Below, piece by piece: positions 28,443-37,518 of a stretch of DNA of 64,000 bases; position 1 is the stretch's first letter; each line of letters opens with the position of its first letter. The notes under the pieces were generated by a model. It made no database searches. It worked only from the letters and a program-made list of their open reading frames with translations, and was not told where the DNA came from. The position numbers and the translations under genes were made by a program. The DNA is from Klebsiella quasivariicola (lineage in GTDB: Bacteria; Pseudomonadota; Gammaproteobacteria; Enterobacterales; Enterobacteriaceae), in NCBI RefSeq assembly GCF_002269255.1, contig NZ_CP022823.1, forward strand, positions 1,860,001-1,924,000, read 5' to 3'.

Positions 28443-29500
28443 ACATTCTCCGCAGTCAAGGCGTCAATCACGCGCTGGCTCTCGGCACGGGTACCGATAG
28501 TGATACGCAAACAGCCGCTTAATGAAGGTTGTTTATTCTGGTCACGTAAGATAATGCCCTGATCCCACAAAGATTTAAACACTGCGCTGGAGGCGGTTAT
28601 CCGCGCCAGGACATAGTTCGTTTCGGAATCGAAGACCTGCTCTACGCAGGCGATGCCGCGCAGTTGTTCCACCAGGTAGCGGCGCTCGTCAAGGATCTGC
28701 GTGACGCGCTGGCGCATTGCCGCGATGCCTTCCGCGCTCAGGGCCTGGGCGGCGATATCGGCCACCGGCGTGGAGAGCGGGTACGGGGCGATCACTTTCA
28801 GCAGCACGTTAATCACCTCGGCGTTGGCGAGGGTGAAGCCGCAGCGCAGGCCGGCGAGGGCGAAGGCTTTGGACAGCGTGCGCAGCACCACCAGGTGTGG
28901 ATAGTCGCTGAGCCAGCCGGCCAGCGTCGCCTGCGGGCAGAATTCAATGTAGGCTTCGTCGGCCACCACGATGGCTTTGCCGCGGGTCATCTCCAGCAGG
29001 TCGCGCATCGACTGCGGGTCGATAATCTGCCCGGTCGGGTTGTTCGGGCTGCAGACGAAGACCACCTTCACCCCGTCCAGTTGCGCTTCGATACCCGGCA
29101 GGTCGAGCTGCCAGTCGGCCAGCGTCGGCACAGTGCGGCATTCGACGCCGATGGTTTCGGCGCTGACGCTGTACATGCCGTAGGTCGGCGGGCAGTAGAG
29201 CACGGCGTCCTCACCTGGTTCACAGAAGGCGCGGATCAGCAGCTCGATGCCTTCGTCGGCGCCGCGGCTGACCAGCACCTGCTCCGGTTTGACCTCGGCG
29301 TAGCGGGCGTAGCTCTCAATCACGGCCTTCGGCTGCGGCTCCGGATAGCGGTTCAGCGTCTGCTCGGTCAGCTGGAAGGCCACGGCGGTGGGGAATTCGT
29401 TGGCGTTGAGCCAGACATCGCCTTTACCGCCCAGGCGGCGAGCGGATTGATACGGGGTCAGCGCGCGGACGTTTGCGCGGGCTAAATCTTCAATGCTCAT
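28439..29500 (-). CDS. hisC: Histidinol-phosphate aminotransferase
   Basis: PLP enzyme transferring an amino group from glutamate to imidazole acetol phosphate. 353 residues. The Schiff-base lysine is in LRTLSKAFALAGLRCG and the cofactor-binding stretch FVCSPNNPTGQ is upstream of it. Overlaps hisD by four bases and hisB by four. Confidence 0.97.
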   Translation of the reverse strand: MSIEDLARANVRALTPYQSARRLGGKGDVWLNANEFPTAVAFQLTEQTLNRYPEPQPKAVIESYARYAEVKPEQVLVSRGADEGIELLIRAFCEPGEDAVLYCPPTYGMYSVSAETIGVECRTVPTLADWQLDLPGIEAQLDGVKVVFVCSPNNPTGQIIDPQSMRDLLEMTRGKAIVVADEAYIEFCPQATLAGWLSDYPHLVVLRTLSKAFALAGLRCGFTLANAEVINVLLKVIAPYPLSTPVADIAAQALSAEGIAAMRQRVTQILDERRYLVEQLRGIACVEQVFDSETNYVLARITASSAVFKSLWDQGIILRDQNKQPSLSGCLRITIGTRAESQRVIDALTAENV

Positions 29501-30801
29501 GCTTGCTCCTTCAGGGCGGCAACGCGCAGCGTTACGGCGTTTTTGTGGGCGTCAAGGCGCTCGGCGGCGGCCAGGATCTCAATCGTTGAGGCGAGGGCGG
29601 CAAAGCCGTCGCGCGACAGCTCCTGCACGGTCATCCGCTTCTGGAAGTCAGCCAGACCGAGGCTTGAGCAGGTGGCGGTATAACCATAGGTCGGCAGGAC
29701 GTGGTTGGTGCCCGAGGCGTAGTCGCCCGCGGATTCCGGTGACCAGTCACCGAGGAAAACCGAGCCGGCGCTGGTGATGCTGTCCACCAGCTCGCGGGCC
29801 TGACGGGTCTGAATGATCAGGTGCTCCGGGCCGTACTGGTTGGAGATAGCCACGCACTGCGCCAGGTCGCGGGCCACGATGATCCGGCTGGCGGAGAGCG
29901 CCACGCGGGCGGTTTCTGCGCGCGGCAGGGCGGCCAGCTGGCGTTCAACCGCCTCGGCGACACGGCTGCCCATCCCGGCGTCCGGGGTCAGGAGGATCAC
30001 CTGCGAGTCCGGGCCGTGTTCTGCCTGCGACAGCAGGTCGGAGGCAACAAAGTCCGGGTTAGCGCCGCTGTCGGCGATCACCAGTACTTCCGACGGGCCG
30101 GCCGGCATGTCGATCGCCGCCCCGTCCAGACGCTGGCTGACCTGGCGTTTGGCTTCCGTCACGTAAGCGTTGCCCGGGCCAAAGATTTTATCCACCTTCG
30201 GCACCGACTCGGTACCGAGGGCGAGGGCGGCGATGGCCTGCGCGCCGCCGACGTTAAAGATGGTTTTCACGCCGCACAGCTGCGCGGCATAGAGGATCTC
30301 ATCGGCAATTGGCGGCGGCGAGCAGAGCACCACCTGCTGACAGCCGGCGATGCGCGCCGGCGTCGCCAGCATCAGCACCGTGGAGAACAGCGGCGCTGAG
30401 CCACCCGGAATGTACAGCCCGACGGAGGCGATAGGGCGGGTAACCTGCTGGCAGCGCACGCCCGGCAGCGTTTCGACATCCACCGCCTGCAGCTGTTGCG
30501 CGTTGTGGAAGGTCTCGATGTTTTTCACCGCCACCGCCATCGCCTGCTTCAGCTCATCGCTGAGGCGCTCGCCGGCGGCGGCGATCTCCGCCTCGCTCAC
30601 CTGCAGCGCGGCGACGGTGGTTTTATCAAACTTCGCGCTGTATTCGCGCAGCGCCGCGTCGCCGTTGGCTTTGACGTTATTCAGGATCTCCGTCACCGTT
30701 TTACTGATGCTGTCGGAGGCGGAAATCGCCGGGCGCGTTAAGAGTTGCTGTTGTTGGTCTGCGCTACAGCCGTTCCAGTCGATGATTGTGTTGAAGCTCA
30801 T
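29497..30801 (-). CDS. hisD: Histidinol dehydrogenase
   Basis: Zinc enzyme that oxidises histidinol to histidine in two NAD-dependent steps. 434 residues. The family signature around IFGPGNAYVTEAKRQV and the DMPAGPSEVLVIAD segment are intact, as is the QAEHGPDSQ zinc region. It follows hisG after 39 bp with its own ribosome site. Confidence 0.98.
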   Translation of the reverse strand: MSFNTIIDWNGCSADQQQQLLTRPAISASDSISKTVTEILNNVKANGDAALREYSAKFDKTTVAALQVSEAEIAAAGERLSDELKQAMAVAVKNIETFHNAQQLQAVDVETLPGVRCQQVTRPIASVGLYIPGGSAPLFSTVLMLATPARIAGCQQVVLCSPPPIADEILYAAQLCGVKTIFNVGGAQAIAALALGTESVPKVDKIFGPGNAYVTEAKRQVSQRLDGAAIDMPAGPSEVLVIADSGANPDFVASDLLSQAEHGPDSQVILLTPDAGMGSRVAEAVERQLAALPRAETARVALSASRIIVARDLAQCVAISNQYGPEHLIIQTRQARELVDSITSAGSVFLGDWSPESAGDYASGTNHVLPTYGYTATCSSLGLADFQKRMTVQELSRDGFAALASTIEILAAAERLDAHKNAVTLRVAALKEQA

Positions 30802-30840
30802 GATTGTATTCCCCTGTGTGTCCCGTGACCGGCTGGCCGA

Positions 30841-31740
30841 TTACTCCATCATTTTCTCAATCGGCAGCACCAGAATGGAGCTGGCGCCCAGCGCCTTCAG
30901 TTTTTCCATGGTCTCCCAGAACAGGGTTTCGCTGCTGACCATGTGCATCGCCACGCGCTGCTTGTCGCCTGCCAGCGGCAGAATAGTCGGCCGCTCGGCG
31001 CCCGGCAGCAGGGCAACCACTTCTTCCAGGCGTTCGGTCGGGGCGTGCATCATGATGTATTTCGACTCGCGGGCCTGAATCACGCCCTGAATACGGGTCA
31101 GCAGGCGGTCAATCAGCTGCTGTTTGGCGTCGGCCATTTCGCCGTCGCGCTGGATCAGACAGGCTTTGGAGCGGTAAATCACTTCCACTTCGCGCAGACC
31201 GTTGGCTTCCAGAGTGGCGCCGGTGGAGACGAGGTCGCAGATAGCGTCGGCGAGGCCGGCGCGCGGCGCCACTTCCACGGAGCCGTTCAGCAGACAGGAT
31301 TTAAAGGAGATACCTTTTTGATCGAGGTAGCGCTTCAGCAGGTGCGGGTAAGAGGTGGCGATACGTTTGCCGTCCAGCGCCGCCGGGCCGTTCCAGGCTT
31401 CATCCACCGGAGTCGCCAGCGACAGGCGGCAGCCGCCGAAGTCGAGACGGCGCAGGGTGAAGTAGCGCGGGTCTTCGCCCTGGGCGCGGCGGCTGAGCAG
31501 CTCTTCTTCCAGCACGTTTTCGCCGATAATGCCGAGGTCGACAACACCGTCCATCACCAGGCCCGGGATATCGTCATCACGCACGCGCAGAATATCGATT
31601 GGCATATTTTCCGCCAGCGCAATCAGACGCTGGGTGTGCAAATTGACTTTAATGCCGCAGCGGCTGAGTAATTCGCGTGAATCTTCGCTTAAACGGCCTG
31701 ATTTCTGAATAGCTATGCGTAAACGGGTGTTGTCTAACAT
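30841..31740 (-). CDS. hisG: ATP phosphoribosyltransferase, long form
   Basis: First and feedback-controlled step, joining ATP and PRPP. 299 residues, the hexameric long form with a C-terminal ACT-like regulatory domain that binds histidine (from about residue 225). The catalytic part contains RVRDDDIPGLVMDGVVDLG and the PRPP loop DLVSTGATLEANGLRE. First structural gene after the attenuator. Confidence 0.98.
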   Translation of the reverse strand: MLDNTRLRIAIQKSGRLSEDSRELLSRCGIKVNLHTQRLIALAENMPIDILRVRDDDIPGLVMDGVVDLGIIGENVLEEELLSRRAQGEDPRYFTLRRLDFGGCRLSLATPVDEAWNGPAALDGKRIATSYPHLLKRYLDQKGISFKSCLLNGSVEVAPRAGLADAICDLVSTGATLEANGLREVEVIYRSKACLIQRDGEMADAKQQLIDRLLTRIQGVIQARESKYIMMHAPTERLEEVVALLPGAERPTILPLAGDKQRVAMHMVSSETLFWETMEKLKALGASSILVLPIEKMME

Positions 31741-31787
31741 TGTTCTTTTCCTCTGAATACCTGTCTGAATCTGTCCGAATTTGGTCC

Positions 31788-31823
31788 AAAAAAAAGCCCC
31801 CGGAAGTGAATCTTCCGGGGGCT
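31788..31823 (-). terminator. his operon attenuator terminator
   Basis: A perfect 12-bp stem (31795-31806 with 31812-31823) and five-base loop, followed on the minus strand by eight T residues (A-run at 31788-31795). It lies between the leader peptide and hisG. When His-tRNA is plentiful this terminator forms and stops transcription. Confidence 0.95.
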
Positions 31824-31885
31824 CTCTGCGCGTTCATGCACCACTGGAAGATCCAAACGTCTTCCAGCACACATCGCCTGAAAGA

Positions 31886-31936
31886 CTAGTCAGGATGATG
31901 GTGATGATGGTGGTGTTTAAATTGAACGCGGTTCAT
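31886..31936 (-). CDS. hisL: His operon leader peptide
   Basis: Sixteen residues, M-N-R-V-Q-F-K followed by seven consecutive histidines and P-D. Ribosome stalling at the His codons when charged His-tRNA is low favours the antiterminator and lets transcription reach hisG. Sequence and position match the enterobacterial his leader; it is too short for routine gene calling. Confidence 0.96.
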   Translation of the reverse strand: MNRVQFKHHHHHHHPD

Positions 31937-31975
31937 AAAAATTCTCTGTGAATGACTATGCATTTGATGTCCTTT

Positions 31976-32005
31976 AACCTAAACCACTTCCGCCGCAGAA
32001 AGCAA
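31976..32005 (-). promoter_or_regulatory. his operon promoter
   Basis: On the minus strand TTGCTT (complement at 32000-32005) and TAGGTT (31976-31981) are 18 bases apart, and the flanks (GTGGTTTAGGTTAAA) match the E. coli his promoter closely. Its start would lie about 30 bases before hisL. Confidence 0.8.
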
Positions 32006-32112
32006 GGGCTTTTTTCTATCATTAATTCATTTCATATTGAGCGAAGAAATTGTCAGTTGCCGCTGGCTGGCGTAGCCTGTAATCAGCACAGCGAAAGAGT
32101 CAGGAGCCTGGG

Positions 32113-32937
32113 ATGAAAAAGGTCGCGATAGTCGGTTTGGGATGGCTGGGGATGCCGCTGGCGCTGTCGTTGACGGCGCGAGGCTGGCAGGTTACCGGCA
32201 GTAAAACTACGCAGGATGGCGTGGAGGCGGCGCGGATGTGCGGGATCGACAGCTATCCGCTGCGCCTGGAGCCGCAGCTGGTCTGTGATACCGAGGACCT
32301 CGACGCGCTGATGAACGTCGATGCGCTGGTGATCACCCTGCCGGCCCGGCGTACCGGGGCAGGGGAAGGGTTTTATCTGCAGGCGGTGCAGGAGATCGTC
32401 GATACCGCGCTGGCTTACCATATTCCGCGGATCGTCTTCACCAGCTCCACCTCGGTGTATGGCAACGTCAACGGTACAGTGAAGGAGAATTCCCCGCGTC
32501 TGCCGCAAACCGCCAGCGGACAGGTGCTCAAGGAGCTGGAGGACTGGCTGCACAACCTGCCGGGGACATCGGTGGATATTCTGCGCCTGGCCGGGCTGGT
32601 AGGGCCTTCCCGCCATCCGGGACGTTTTTTTGCCGGCAAGTCGGCGCCGGATGGCCAGCACGTGGTCAATCTGGTGCATTTGCAGGATGTGGTGGCCGCT
32701 ATCGAACTGCTGCTGCAGGCCCCGAAGGGTGGGCACATCTATAATTTATGTGCGCCCCGCCACCCTGCGCGCGGCCTCTTTTATCCGCAGATGGCCCGCG
32801 AGCTCGGTCTGCCGCCGCCGGTGTTCAGCGACAGCCCGGACGGCGGCCAGGGCAAGATTGTGGATGGCAATCGTATCTGCAATGAGCTGGGGTTTGAGTA
32901 CCAGTACCCCGATCCGCTGGTGATGCCGATGGAGTGA
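32113..32937 (+). CDS. yeeZ: NAD-dependent epimerase/dehydratase-like protein YeeZ
   Basis: 274-residue Rossmann-fold protein. KKVAIVGLGWLGMPLALSL at residues 2-20 is the dinucleotide-binding motif, followed by a short-chain dehydrogenase-like VFTSSTSVYGNVNG; the classic YxxxK pair is not evident. The substrate is unknown in the family. Transcribed divergently from the his operon, as in E. coli, with GTCAGGAG before the ATG. Confidence 0.85.
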   Translation: MKKVAIVGLGWLGMPLALSLTARGWQVTGSKTTQDGVEAARMCGIDSYPLRLEPQLVCDTEDLDALMNVDALVITLPARRTGAGEGFYLQAVQEIVDTALAYHIPRIVFTSSTSVYGNVNGTVKENSPRLPQTASGQVLKELEDWLHNLPGTSVDILRLAGLVGPSRHPGRFFAGKSAPDGQHVVNLVHLQDVVAAIELLLQAPKGGHIYNLCAPRHPARGLFYPQMARELGLPPPVFSDSPDGGQGKIVDGNRICNELGFEYQYPDPLVMPME

Positions 32938-32975
32938 TCCGCCAGCGGTGATTCGCATACCGTAAGGGGGTAGCG

Positions 32976-33866
32976 ATGAAACCACTGCTGGATGTCCTCG
33001 TGATCCTGGATGCCCTGGAAAAAGAGGGGAGCTTTGCCGCCGCGTCGGCAAAGCTCTTTAAAACGCCCTCGGCGCTGAGCTACACCATTCACCGCCTGGA
33101 AAGCGATCTCAATATTCAGCTGCTCGACCGCAGCGGCCATCGCGCGCGCTTTACCCCCAGCGGACAGATGCTGCTGGAGAAAGGGCGGGAGGTGCTGCAT
33201 ATCGCCCGCGAACTGGAGAACCGGGCGGTTAAGCTGCAGCAGGGATGGGAGAATAGCCTTCGTCTGGCGGTGGACAGCACCTTTCCCGTGGCGCTGCTCT
33301 CGCCGCCAATCGCGGCATTTTATCAACAACAGCCGCTGACCCGGCTGCACTTCACGCTGAACCCCTCCCTGCTGGACTGGCGGCCGCTGACTGACGGGCA
33401 GGCCGATCTGCTGCTGGGGGCGCTCGGCGAACCGCCGCCGCTGAGCGGTTATGACTATCTCCCCCTCGGCGAGCTGGAGCTGCTGCTGGTCGTTGCCCCA
33501 CAGCATCCGCTGGCGCGACACCGCGCACCGTTGAGCTGGCGAACCCTACGCCGTTACCGGGCGGTGGCCACCGGCGAGGGCGGGGCGCTACTCAGCGATC
33601 AGGAGACCCTGACGGTGTGTGACGCCGCGGGGCAGCTGGCGCTGCTGCGCCTGGGGCTGGGCTGGGGGGGCCTGCCGCGCTATCAGGTGCAGGGTCTGCT
33701 GGACAGCGGCGAGCTGGTCTGCATGACCGTGCGCGGGCTTTCGCCTCGTCAACGCGCGTGGATCGCCTGGAATGACGCCACCTGCGGTTTGGCTGGCAAA
33801 TGGTGGCGGGAAACGCTATTAGCAAATAGTGCTATTTTTACAATTTATCATACGGAAACCGTATAG
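32976..33866 (+). CDS. yeeY: LysR-type transcriptional regulator YeeY
   Basis: 296 residues. The N-terminal winged helix (about residues 5-65, GSFAAASAKLFKTPSALSYT) binds DNA; the rest is the periplasmic-binding-like effector domain. TAAGGGGG precedes the ATG. Order yeeZ-yeeY-plaP near his matches E. coli. It may control the downstream transporter gene; the target and effector are not known from sequence. Confidence 0.82.
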   Translation: MKPLLDVLVILDALEKEGSFAAASAKLFKTPSALSYTIHRLESDLNIQLLDRSGHRARFTPSGQMLLEKGREVLHIARELENRAVKLQQGWENSLRLAVDSTFPVALLSPPIAAFYQQQPLTRLHFTLNPSLLDWRPLTDGQADLLLGALGEPPPLSGYDYLPLGELELLLVVAPQHPLARHRAPLSWRTLRRYRAVATGEGGALLSDQETLTVCDAAGQLALLRLGLGWGGLPRYQVQGLLDSGELVCMTVRGLSPRQRAWIAWNDATCGLAGKWWRETLLANSAIFTIYHTETV

Positions 33867-33969
33867 ATATTAGCACGTTAAAAATTATGCTTACGCAATG
33901 AACTTCATAACATCTTGTCAACGCCGTTGAATTTGTTGCAAAATATGCGGCCTGAAAACCAGAGACTAG

Positions 33970-34004
33970 CCGACGCTTTTTTTTAAAGTGTCGGTTATTT
34001 TTTT
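33970..34004 (+). terminator. Terminator after the LysR gene
   Basis: CCGACGCTTT (33970-33979) pairs with AAAGTGTCGG (33985-33994) with one G-T wobble, followed by TTATTTTTTT. Confidence 0.8.
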
Positions 34005-34155
34005 GGTCGAAAGACACATCATTCAATACCAAGAGGCCGGGCTTCGTACCGGATAGATATTTACTAAAAACCGACAGTCGTTGTCGCTGAGGAATAGAAA
34101 GAAATGGGGCAATTTTTTGCTTACGCGCTGGCGTTCACCGTAAAAGGGGATAACT

Positions 34156-35514
34156 ATGTCGCATAACGCTACTCCAAATACCTCTCGCGTGGAATTACGT
34201 AAAACGCTTACGTTAGTTCCGGTTGTAATGATGGGCCTGGCCTATATGCAGCCGATGACGCTGTTCGATACGTTTGGTATCGTCTCTGGTATGACCGACG
34301 GTCACGTGCCGACGGCCTACGCCTTTGCGTTAATCGCTATCCTGTTTACTGCTCTGAGCTATGGCAAGCTGGTACGTCGTTACCCTTCTGCCGGCTCGGC
34401 GTATACCTATGCGCAGAAATCCATCAGCCCGACCGTTGGCTTTATGGTGGGTTGGTCCTCGCTGCTCGACTACCTGTTCGCGCCGATGATCAACATTCTG
34501 CTGGCGAAAATCTATTTTGAAGCGCTGGTGCCTTCGATTCCGTCGTGGGTGTTTGTTATCGCGCTGGTCGCCTTTATGACCGCCTTTAACCTGCGCAGCA
34601 TTAAATCCGTCGCCAACTTCAACACCGTGATCGTGGTGCTGCAGGTGGTGCTGATTGCCGTTATTCTCGGCATGGTGATTTATGGCGTGTTTGAAGGCGA
34701 AGGCGCCGGTACGCTGGCCAGCAGCCGTCCGTTCTGGTCCGGTGACGCGCACGTGATCCCGATGATTACCGGGGCGACGATCCTGTGCTTCTCGTTTACC
34801 GGCTTCGACGGCATCAGCAACCTGTCTGAAGAGACCAAAGATGCAGAGCGCGTCATCCCGCGGGCGATCTTCCTGACCGCGCTGATTGGCGGCCTGATCT
34901 TCATCTTTGCCACCTACTTCCTGCAGCTGTACTTCCCGGACATCTCGCGCTTTAAAGATCCGGATGCGTCACAGCCGGAAATTATGCTCTACGTAGCAGG
35001 TAAAGCCTTCCAGGTGGGCGCGCTGATCTTCTCCACCATCACCGTACTGGCGTCCGGTATGGCGGCGCACGCTGGCGTGGCGCGTCTGATGTACGTTATG
35101 GGCCGCGACGGCGTGTTCCCGAAAAGTTTCTTCGGCTACGTCCACCCGACCTGGCGCACCCCGGCGATGAACATCATCCTGGTTGGCGCTATTGCGCTGC
35201 TGGCGATTAACTTCGACCTGGTGATGGCGACGGCGCTGATTAACTTTGGTGCGCTGGTGGCGTTTACCTTCGTTAACCTGTCGGTGATTTCGCAGTTCTG
35301 GATCCGTGAGAAACGCAACAAGACGCTGAAAGACCACTTCCAGTATCTGTTCCTGCCGATGTGCGGCGCCCTGACCGTTGGCGCGCTGTGGGTCAACCTG
35401 GAAGAGAGCTCGATGATTCTGGGCCTGATTTGGGCCGGTATCGGTCTGGTCTATCTGGCCTGCGTGACCAAAAGCTTCCGCAACCCGGTGCCGCAGTATG
35501 AAGATGTGGCCTAA
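34156..35514 (+). CDS. plaP: APC-family amino acid/polyamine permease, putrescine importer PlaP-like
   Basis: 452-residue inner-membrane protein with about 12 helices. VPVVMMGLAYMQPMTLFDTFGIVSG at the start of helix 1 and the conserved FTGFDGISNLSEETKDAERVIPRA loop are APC superfamily features. E. coli PlaP (YeeF) at the same place beside yeeY is a low-affinity putrescine importer. Substrate is inferred from that synteny and sequence type. A good ribosome site (AAAAGGGG) precedes the ATG and a terminator follows. Confidence 0.85.
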   Translation: MSHNATPNTSRVELRKTLTLVPVVMMGLAYMQPMTLFDTFGIVSGMTDGHVPTAYAFALIAILFTALSYGKLVRRYPSAGSAYTYAQKSISPTVGFMVGWSSLLDYLFAPMINILLAKIYFEALVPSIPSWVFVIALVAFMTAFNLRSIKSVANFNTVIVVLQVVLIAVILGMVIYGVFEGEGAGTLASSRPFWSGDAHVIPMITGATILCFSFTGFDGISNLSEETKDAERVIPRAIFLTALIGGLIFIFATYFLQLYFPDISRFKDPDASQPEIMLYVAGKAFQVGALIFSTITVLASGMAAHAGVARLMYVMGRDGVFPKSFFGYVHPTWRTPAMNIILVGAIALLAINFDLVMATALINFGALVAFTFVNLSVISQFWIREKRNKTLKDHFQYLFLPMCGALTVGALWVNLEESSMILGLIWAGIGLVYLACVTKSFRNPVPQYEDVA

Positions 35515-35537
35515 GGCATAGCGTAGTGTGAATGAGA

Positions 35538-35567
35538 AAAGCCGGAGGGAAACCTCCGGCTTTTTTT
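35538..35567 (+). terminator. Terminator after plaP
   Basis: An 11-bp perfect stem (35538-35548 with 35553-35563), four-base loop and a run of seven T residues, 23 bases after the stop. Confidence 0.93.
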
Positions 35568-35658
35568 CGTTTGGCCCGGTGCGATACCCTTTTGCCCGGC
35601 GGCGCTGCGCTTGCGCGGGCCTACGGTGATGGTTAACCTTCTGAAATTTAATGGTTAT

Positions 35659-36100
35659 GTAGGCCGGGTCAGGCGCAGCCGCCACCCGGCAATATGTTGG
35701 CCACGGAAACGACGACCGGACGGTTCCCTCTCCCTCCGGGAGAGGGTTAGGGTGAGGGGAAGCACCATCGTGCGATCCTTTATGTTATTAGTGGCTTCAG
35801 CGCACATTGCGCTCCCGGTTAGTTTTCTGCGTTATGTCTCTCATGGCGCAGGGAGCGCACAGGGGGCGGCCAGTCGCCGCCGCCCCCTGTACCCCCGGGC
35901 TCCGGCCAGCAAAATCGCCACTGCGTGGTACCTTCGACTTATCCCTGCAGGCTTCGGGTCGGGCCGAGGCAGCGTCCCTGCAAAACACGGCCCTCAGCCC
36001 GCATCCATGCGGGCTGCCCCGGCCTGCCGGGAACGTCTCAGCGATTTTGAGGCCGCCAGCACCGGCAGTTTCAGTGGCCCCTGATCCAGTGGTGATTTGG
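35659..36100 (+). repeat. 442-bp direct repeat, copy 1
   Basis: Nearly identical to 36336-36777 with the same length. It begins with a REP-like unit, has a short inverted repeat (CCTCTCCCTCCGGGAGAGG region near 35730), then a 12-bp GC-rich hairpin (35859-35870 with 35879-35890), the word AAAATCGCC near 35911, a second hairpin (35995-36003 with 36008-36016) and CGTCTCAGCGATTTT at 36034-36048. Not an IS: no transposase and no terminal inverted repeats. Confidence 0.9.
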
Positions 36101-36335
36101 GGTTGTAGGCTGGGTAAGCGAAGCGCCACCCGGCACAAAAGCGGCTCCGCGCCCGCTGTCCTTGCCCGGCGGCGCTGCGCTTGCCGGGCCTACGGTGTTG
36201 AGTAACCTTCTTATATGTAAATGTCTTTGTAGGCCGGGTAAGCGAAGCGCCACCCGGCAACATGTTGGGCACGGAGCCTGATGTATTGCCCGGCGGCGGG
36301 GAGACTGTTATCGGTTTACCACGTTCTCAGACTCC

Positions 36336-36777
36336 GTAGGCCGGGTCAGGCGCAGCCGCCACCCGGCAATATGTTGGGCACGGAAACGACGACCGGACGG
36401 TTCCCTCTCCCTCCGGGAGAGGGTTAGGGTGAGGGGAAGCATTGCAGTGTGGTTGTTTATGTTATCAGTGGCTTCAGCGTAGTTTGCGCTCCCGGTTAGT
36501 CTTCTGCGTTATGTCTCTTATGGCGCAGGGAGCGCACAGGGGGCGGCCAGTCGCCGCCGCCCCCTGTACCCCCGGGCTCCGGCCGGCAAAATCGCCACTG
36601 CGTGGTACCTTCGACTTATCCCTGCAGGCTTCGGGTCGGGCCGAGGCAGCGTCCCTGCAAAACACGGCCCTCAGCCCGCATCCATGCGGGCTGCCCCGGC
36701 CTGCCGGGAACGTCTCAGCGATTTTGAGGCCGCCAGCACCGGCAGTTTCAGCGGCCCCTGATCCAGTGGTGATTTGG
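36336..36777 (+). repeat. 442-bp direct repeat, copy 2
   Basis: Second copy, offset by 677 bp, with scattered substitutions mainly between the first inverted repeat and the GC-rich hairpin (36450-36530). Both hairpins of copy 1 are preserved, at about 36536-36567 and 36672-36693. Confidence 0.9.
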
Positions 36778-37002
36778 AACTGTAGGCCGGGTCAGGCGTA
36801 GCCGCCACCCGGCAACATGCTGGGCACGGAGCCTGATATATTGCCCGGCGGCGCGGCGCTTGCCGGGCCTACGGTGATGGTTAACCTTGTGATATATAAA
36901 TGGCTTTGTAGGCCGGGTAAGCGAAGCGCCACCCGGCAGAAACCCGCGTAAAGCGCTAAAACGCGAGTGTGGTTGGGTCAGCCGCAGGGGGCTACGGCTT
37001 GT

Positions 37003-37518
37003 TTATAGCGGCGGCGGTTCGAAGCAGAGGCTGCGCTCCAGGCACTCGTCGCAGCTTGGCGATCGGCAGACAATCTCCCCCTGCGATTGCAGGCAGCGCT
37101 GGCGGTAAAAGAACTTTTTCCAGCGCATATGGTGGACGTTCTGCACCACCAGCTGTGGAAAGCAGTCGCTCATCAGTCGGCCCAGTTCCGCCCGCGAATC
37201 GAGTCCCAGATCCTCCCACAGATGGTTAAACGCCAGCGCCACCTCGGCAACGATCTGCGCCATCGGTTCAGCTCCCGGCACCATCGACTCCGTCAGCCAC
37301 TGCCCCAGCTGCCGACGCTCTTCGTCGCGGGTGGCATTCAGCTCGGTCATCAGCCGACGGCGGCTCAGCGTCGCGCTGTCCAGCGGCGTCGCCACCTCGC
37401 CCAGCCGCTGCTGCAGCGCCCGCCATGCCGCGGGCGTCAGCCCCATCCGCAGCGGAAAGCAGCCTTTTCCGGCGTGATACAATCGCCACAGGCGGGTCAA
37501 CCAGTCGACGGGCGCCAT
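37003..37518 (-). CDS. nifQ: NifQ, molybdenum donor for FeMo-cofactor
   Basis: 171 residues from the ATG at 37518, which shares one base with the nifB stop (TGATG); the longer upstream reading overlaps nifB and is not used. The C-terminal cysteine cluster C-x4-C-x2-C-x5-C in CRSPSCDECLERSLC is the NifQ iron-sulfur/Mo site. It is thought to pass molybdenum to the NifEN/NifH assembly. Last gene of the nifBQ unit. Confidence 0.95.
   Translation of the reverse strand: MAPVDWLTRLWRLYHAGKGCFPLRMGLTPAAWRALQQRLGEVATPLDSATLSRRRLMTELNATRDEERRQLGQWLTESMVPGAEPMAQIVAEVALAFNHLWEDLGLDSRAELGRLMSDCFPQLVVQNVHHMRWKKFFYRQRCLQSQGEIVCRSPSCDECLERSLCFEPPPL

Larger units (their letters stand above)
35592..36938. repeat. 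Cluster of about ten REP-like palindromic units
   Basis: Gene-free region. Two unit orientations alternate: GTAGGCCGGGT...CACCCGGCA at 35659-35691, 36105-36135, 36229-36259, 36336-36368, 36782-36813 and 36908-36938, and TTGCCCGGCGGC...GGGCCTACGG at 35592-35626, 36162-36195 and 36841-36874, plus a partial unit near 36286. Alternation of inverted units is the BIME arrangement of enterobacterial REP sequences. It separates plaP from the nif cluster. Short frames here are repeat artefacts. Confidence 0.88.

Noticed and set aside
27471..28562. 363-codon plus-strand ORF across hisB
   Set aside because: Antisense shadow of hisB/hisC; no start signal.
36442..36801. 119-codon ORF and its twin near 35807 in the 442-bp repeats
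   Set aside because: Frames run through REP units and palindromes with no start signals; best explained as repeat DNA.
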